A DNA stretch of 8,526 nucleotides from contig JAKADJ010000084.1 of NCBI GenBank assembly GCA_021820645.1, forward strand, positions 1 through 8,526, in the 5' to 3' direction. Every line of letters begins with the position of its first letter. Position 1 is the stretch's first letter. Both the position numbers and the translations under genes were made by a program. The stretch is from Bacillota bacterium (GTDB lineage Bacteria > Bacillota_E > Sulfobacillia > Sulfobacillales > Sulfobacillaceae). Below the pieces are notes generated by a model. The model was given only the letters and a program-made list of their open reading frames with translations, did not search any database and was not told the DNA's origin. Shown here piece after piece: positions 7,640 to 8,526 of the stretch.

Positions 7640-8336
7640 GACTAGCGAGCACCTCCTGGTCCCCGTAGAGATCCGGCCCGATCTTTTCCATTTTCACCGT
7701 CCCTTTATCGAGAATGTAAAGATGGTGGGAAAGCCGTAAGGCAAATCGTGCGTTTTGTTCCGCCAGTAGGATGCCGACCCCTCTTTCCACCAGTACACGA
7801 ATGTGGTCGCCCATCTGATGCACGACTTGCGGGGCCAGTCCTTCGGCCGGTTCATCCAACAAGAGAAACTTTGGCTGCGTTAATAGCGCACGAGCCATCT
7901 TAAGCATCTGATTTTGTCCTCCCGACAGCACACCTGCTGGCACTTCCAACCGCTCGATGAGACCCGGAAATACCGAAAGTACATCGTCTACAGCTCTTTG
8001 CTTATTGCCAGGAACCCGCGATGCCGCCAACTGCAGATTCTCTTTGACGGTCAACCGGGCAAAAGATCTACGCCCGGATGGCACATAAACAACCCCAGAA
8101 CGTGCGATCCGATGAGGCAATTGGCCGAGCAGCGCCACATTACCTAGTCCGACGTGCCCTGTGGCCTTTTCCATCAGTCCGGAAATTGACCGGAGCGTCG
8201 TGGTTTTACCGACTCCGTTGCGTCCTAAAAGTGCCACGCACTCCGCTTCTGCCACGGAGAGCGATACTCCCTGGAGCACGTGACTCTGTCCGTAATAGGC
8301 ATGTAAATCTTTGACCTCTAAGCAATTTTCAGCCAT
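7629..8336 (-). CDS. livF: Branched-chain amino acid-type ABC transporter ATPase LivF
   Basis: A 235-residue ABC ATPase of the LivF type, one of the two ATPases that power HAAT-family importers at the inner face of the membrane. It begins MAENCLEVKDLHAYYGQSHV, the usual LivF opening. Walker A is GRNGVGKT (38-45), the signature LSGGQ (137-141), Walker B FLLLDE (157-162), and the switch region AEQNA (192-196), where LivF proteins normally have EQN in place of the usual His. The Q-loop region reads YVPSGRRSF; most LivF proteins have PEGR, so S87 is unusual. I chose ATG 8336, one base after the livG stop with a GGGGGA eight bases ahead; ATG 8345 would add three residues. Length agrees with the family (about 235). 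It is followed directly by the CoA-transferase. Substrate may be a branched-chain amino acid, an amide or another carboxylate. Confidence 0.93.
   Translation of the reverse strand: MAENCLEVKDLHAYYGQSHVLQGVSLSVAEAECVALLGRNGVGKTTTLRSISGLMEKATGHVGLGNVALLGQLPHRIARSGVVYVPSGRRSFARLTVKENLQLAASRVPGNKQRAVDDVLSVFPGLIERLEVPAGVLSGGQNQMLKMARALLTQPKFLLLDEPAEGLAPQVVHQMGDHIRVLVERGVGILLAEQNARFALRLSHHLYILDKGTVKMEKIGPDLYGDQEVLASLGV
7651..7657 (-). promoter_or_regulatory. Ribosome binding site of the CoA-transferase gene
   Basis: On the minus strand AGGAGGT lies within the last codons of livF, 11 bases before the TTG at 7639. The spacing is slightly long but this is the only strong site here, and no ATG is available nearby in the CoA-transferase frame. 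An in-frame GTG at 7624 is farther away and would cut into the N-terminus. Confidence 0.65.
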
Positions 8337-8337
8337 G

Positions 8338-8526
8338 TTAGTCATCCCCCAGGTATGCGCGGATAACATCCGGATTGGACCGCACGAGAATGGGGTCTCC
8401 ATCGGCCAACACCCGTCCCGATACCAACACCGTGATCTTCTGCGCCAACCCGAACACCACCTCCATGTCATGTTCACTAAGAATGATGGTAAGATTCATC
8501 TCGCGCCAGATCCGTTTAAGCAATTC
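8338..8526 (-). CDS. livG: Branched-chain amino acid-type ABC transporter ATPase LivG (C-terminal part)
   Basis: Only the last 62 residues are in the window; the gene continues past the right edge. The visible part has the ABC switch histidine in LTIILSEHDMEVVFGLA, the following strand ITVLVSGRVLADGDP, and the ending PDVIRAYLGDD, which is the standard LivG C-terminus (VxxAYLG). With LivF it would form the ATPase pair of a HAAT-type importer. The permeases and the binding protein, if present, would lie beyond the right edge. Its TAA is one base before the livF ATG, so the two are almost certainly co-translated. Confidence 0.9.
   Translation of the reverse strand, partial: ELLKRIWREMNLTIILSEHDMEVVFGLAQKITVLVSGRVLADGDPILVRSNPDVIRAYLGDD

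Noticed and set aside
8337..8477. Extended livF starting inside livG
   Set aside because: The extra N-terminal residues are the shifted frame of livG; LivF family proteins begin close to MAENCLEVKDL.

Overview
The window looks like chromosomal DNA of a free-living, probably aerobic bacterium with moderately high GC. Strong AGGAGG-type ribosome binding sites, frequent GTG/TTG starts, a Bacillus-style set of thiamine genes (tenI and thiO together with thiSGF) and tightly overlapping genes point to a Bacillota-like lineage, perhaps near Sulfobacillus. That placement is an inference from gene content and style only; nothing in the window fixes the taxon.

Region 1 (1-5839, plus strand) is a thiamine biosynthesis operon in the order thiC-tenI-thiS-thiG-thiF-thiO-thiE. 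thiC enters from the left edge without its N-terminus. ThiC makes the HMP-phosphate pyrimidine from AIR. ThiF adenylates the ThiS tail, which then carries sulfur. ThiO oxidises glycine to dehydroglycine (oxygen-dependent). ThiG builds the thiazole from these and DXP, TenI (predicted) aromatises the thiazole tautomer, and ThiE joins pyrimidine and thiazole into thiamine phosphate. After a 55-base gap following thiC, the other six genes are separated by 1-2 bases or overlap by 4-14 bases, so translational coupling is likely. thiD, thiL, tenA and any upstream TPP riboswitch are not in the window.

Region 2 (5840-6463) has no intact gene. It holds two decayed gene pieces that face each other: a plus-strand remnant of the cobalamin methyltransferase cbiE (about 5940-6176) and a minus-strand remnant of the N-terminal part of malate synthase aceB (about 6178-6471). 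They abut at about 6177, which looks like a deletion or rearrangement scar. I see no convincing terminator here.

Region 3 (6464-8526, minus strand) reads livG (partial, off the right edge) - livF - class III CoA-transferase - aceB remnant, with 1-base gaps or short overlaps. It appears to be a transport-plus-CoA-activation operon for an organic or amino acid whose last gene has been lost. The substrate cannot be named from sequence.

I did not find a clearly new biological system. The most informative observations are the double-pseudogene junction, the lost malate synthase behind the CoA-transferase, the divergent TenI paralogue next to a true ThiE, and the use of the ThiS diglycine codons as the thiG ribosome binding site.
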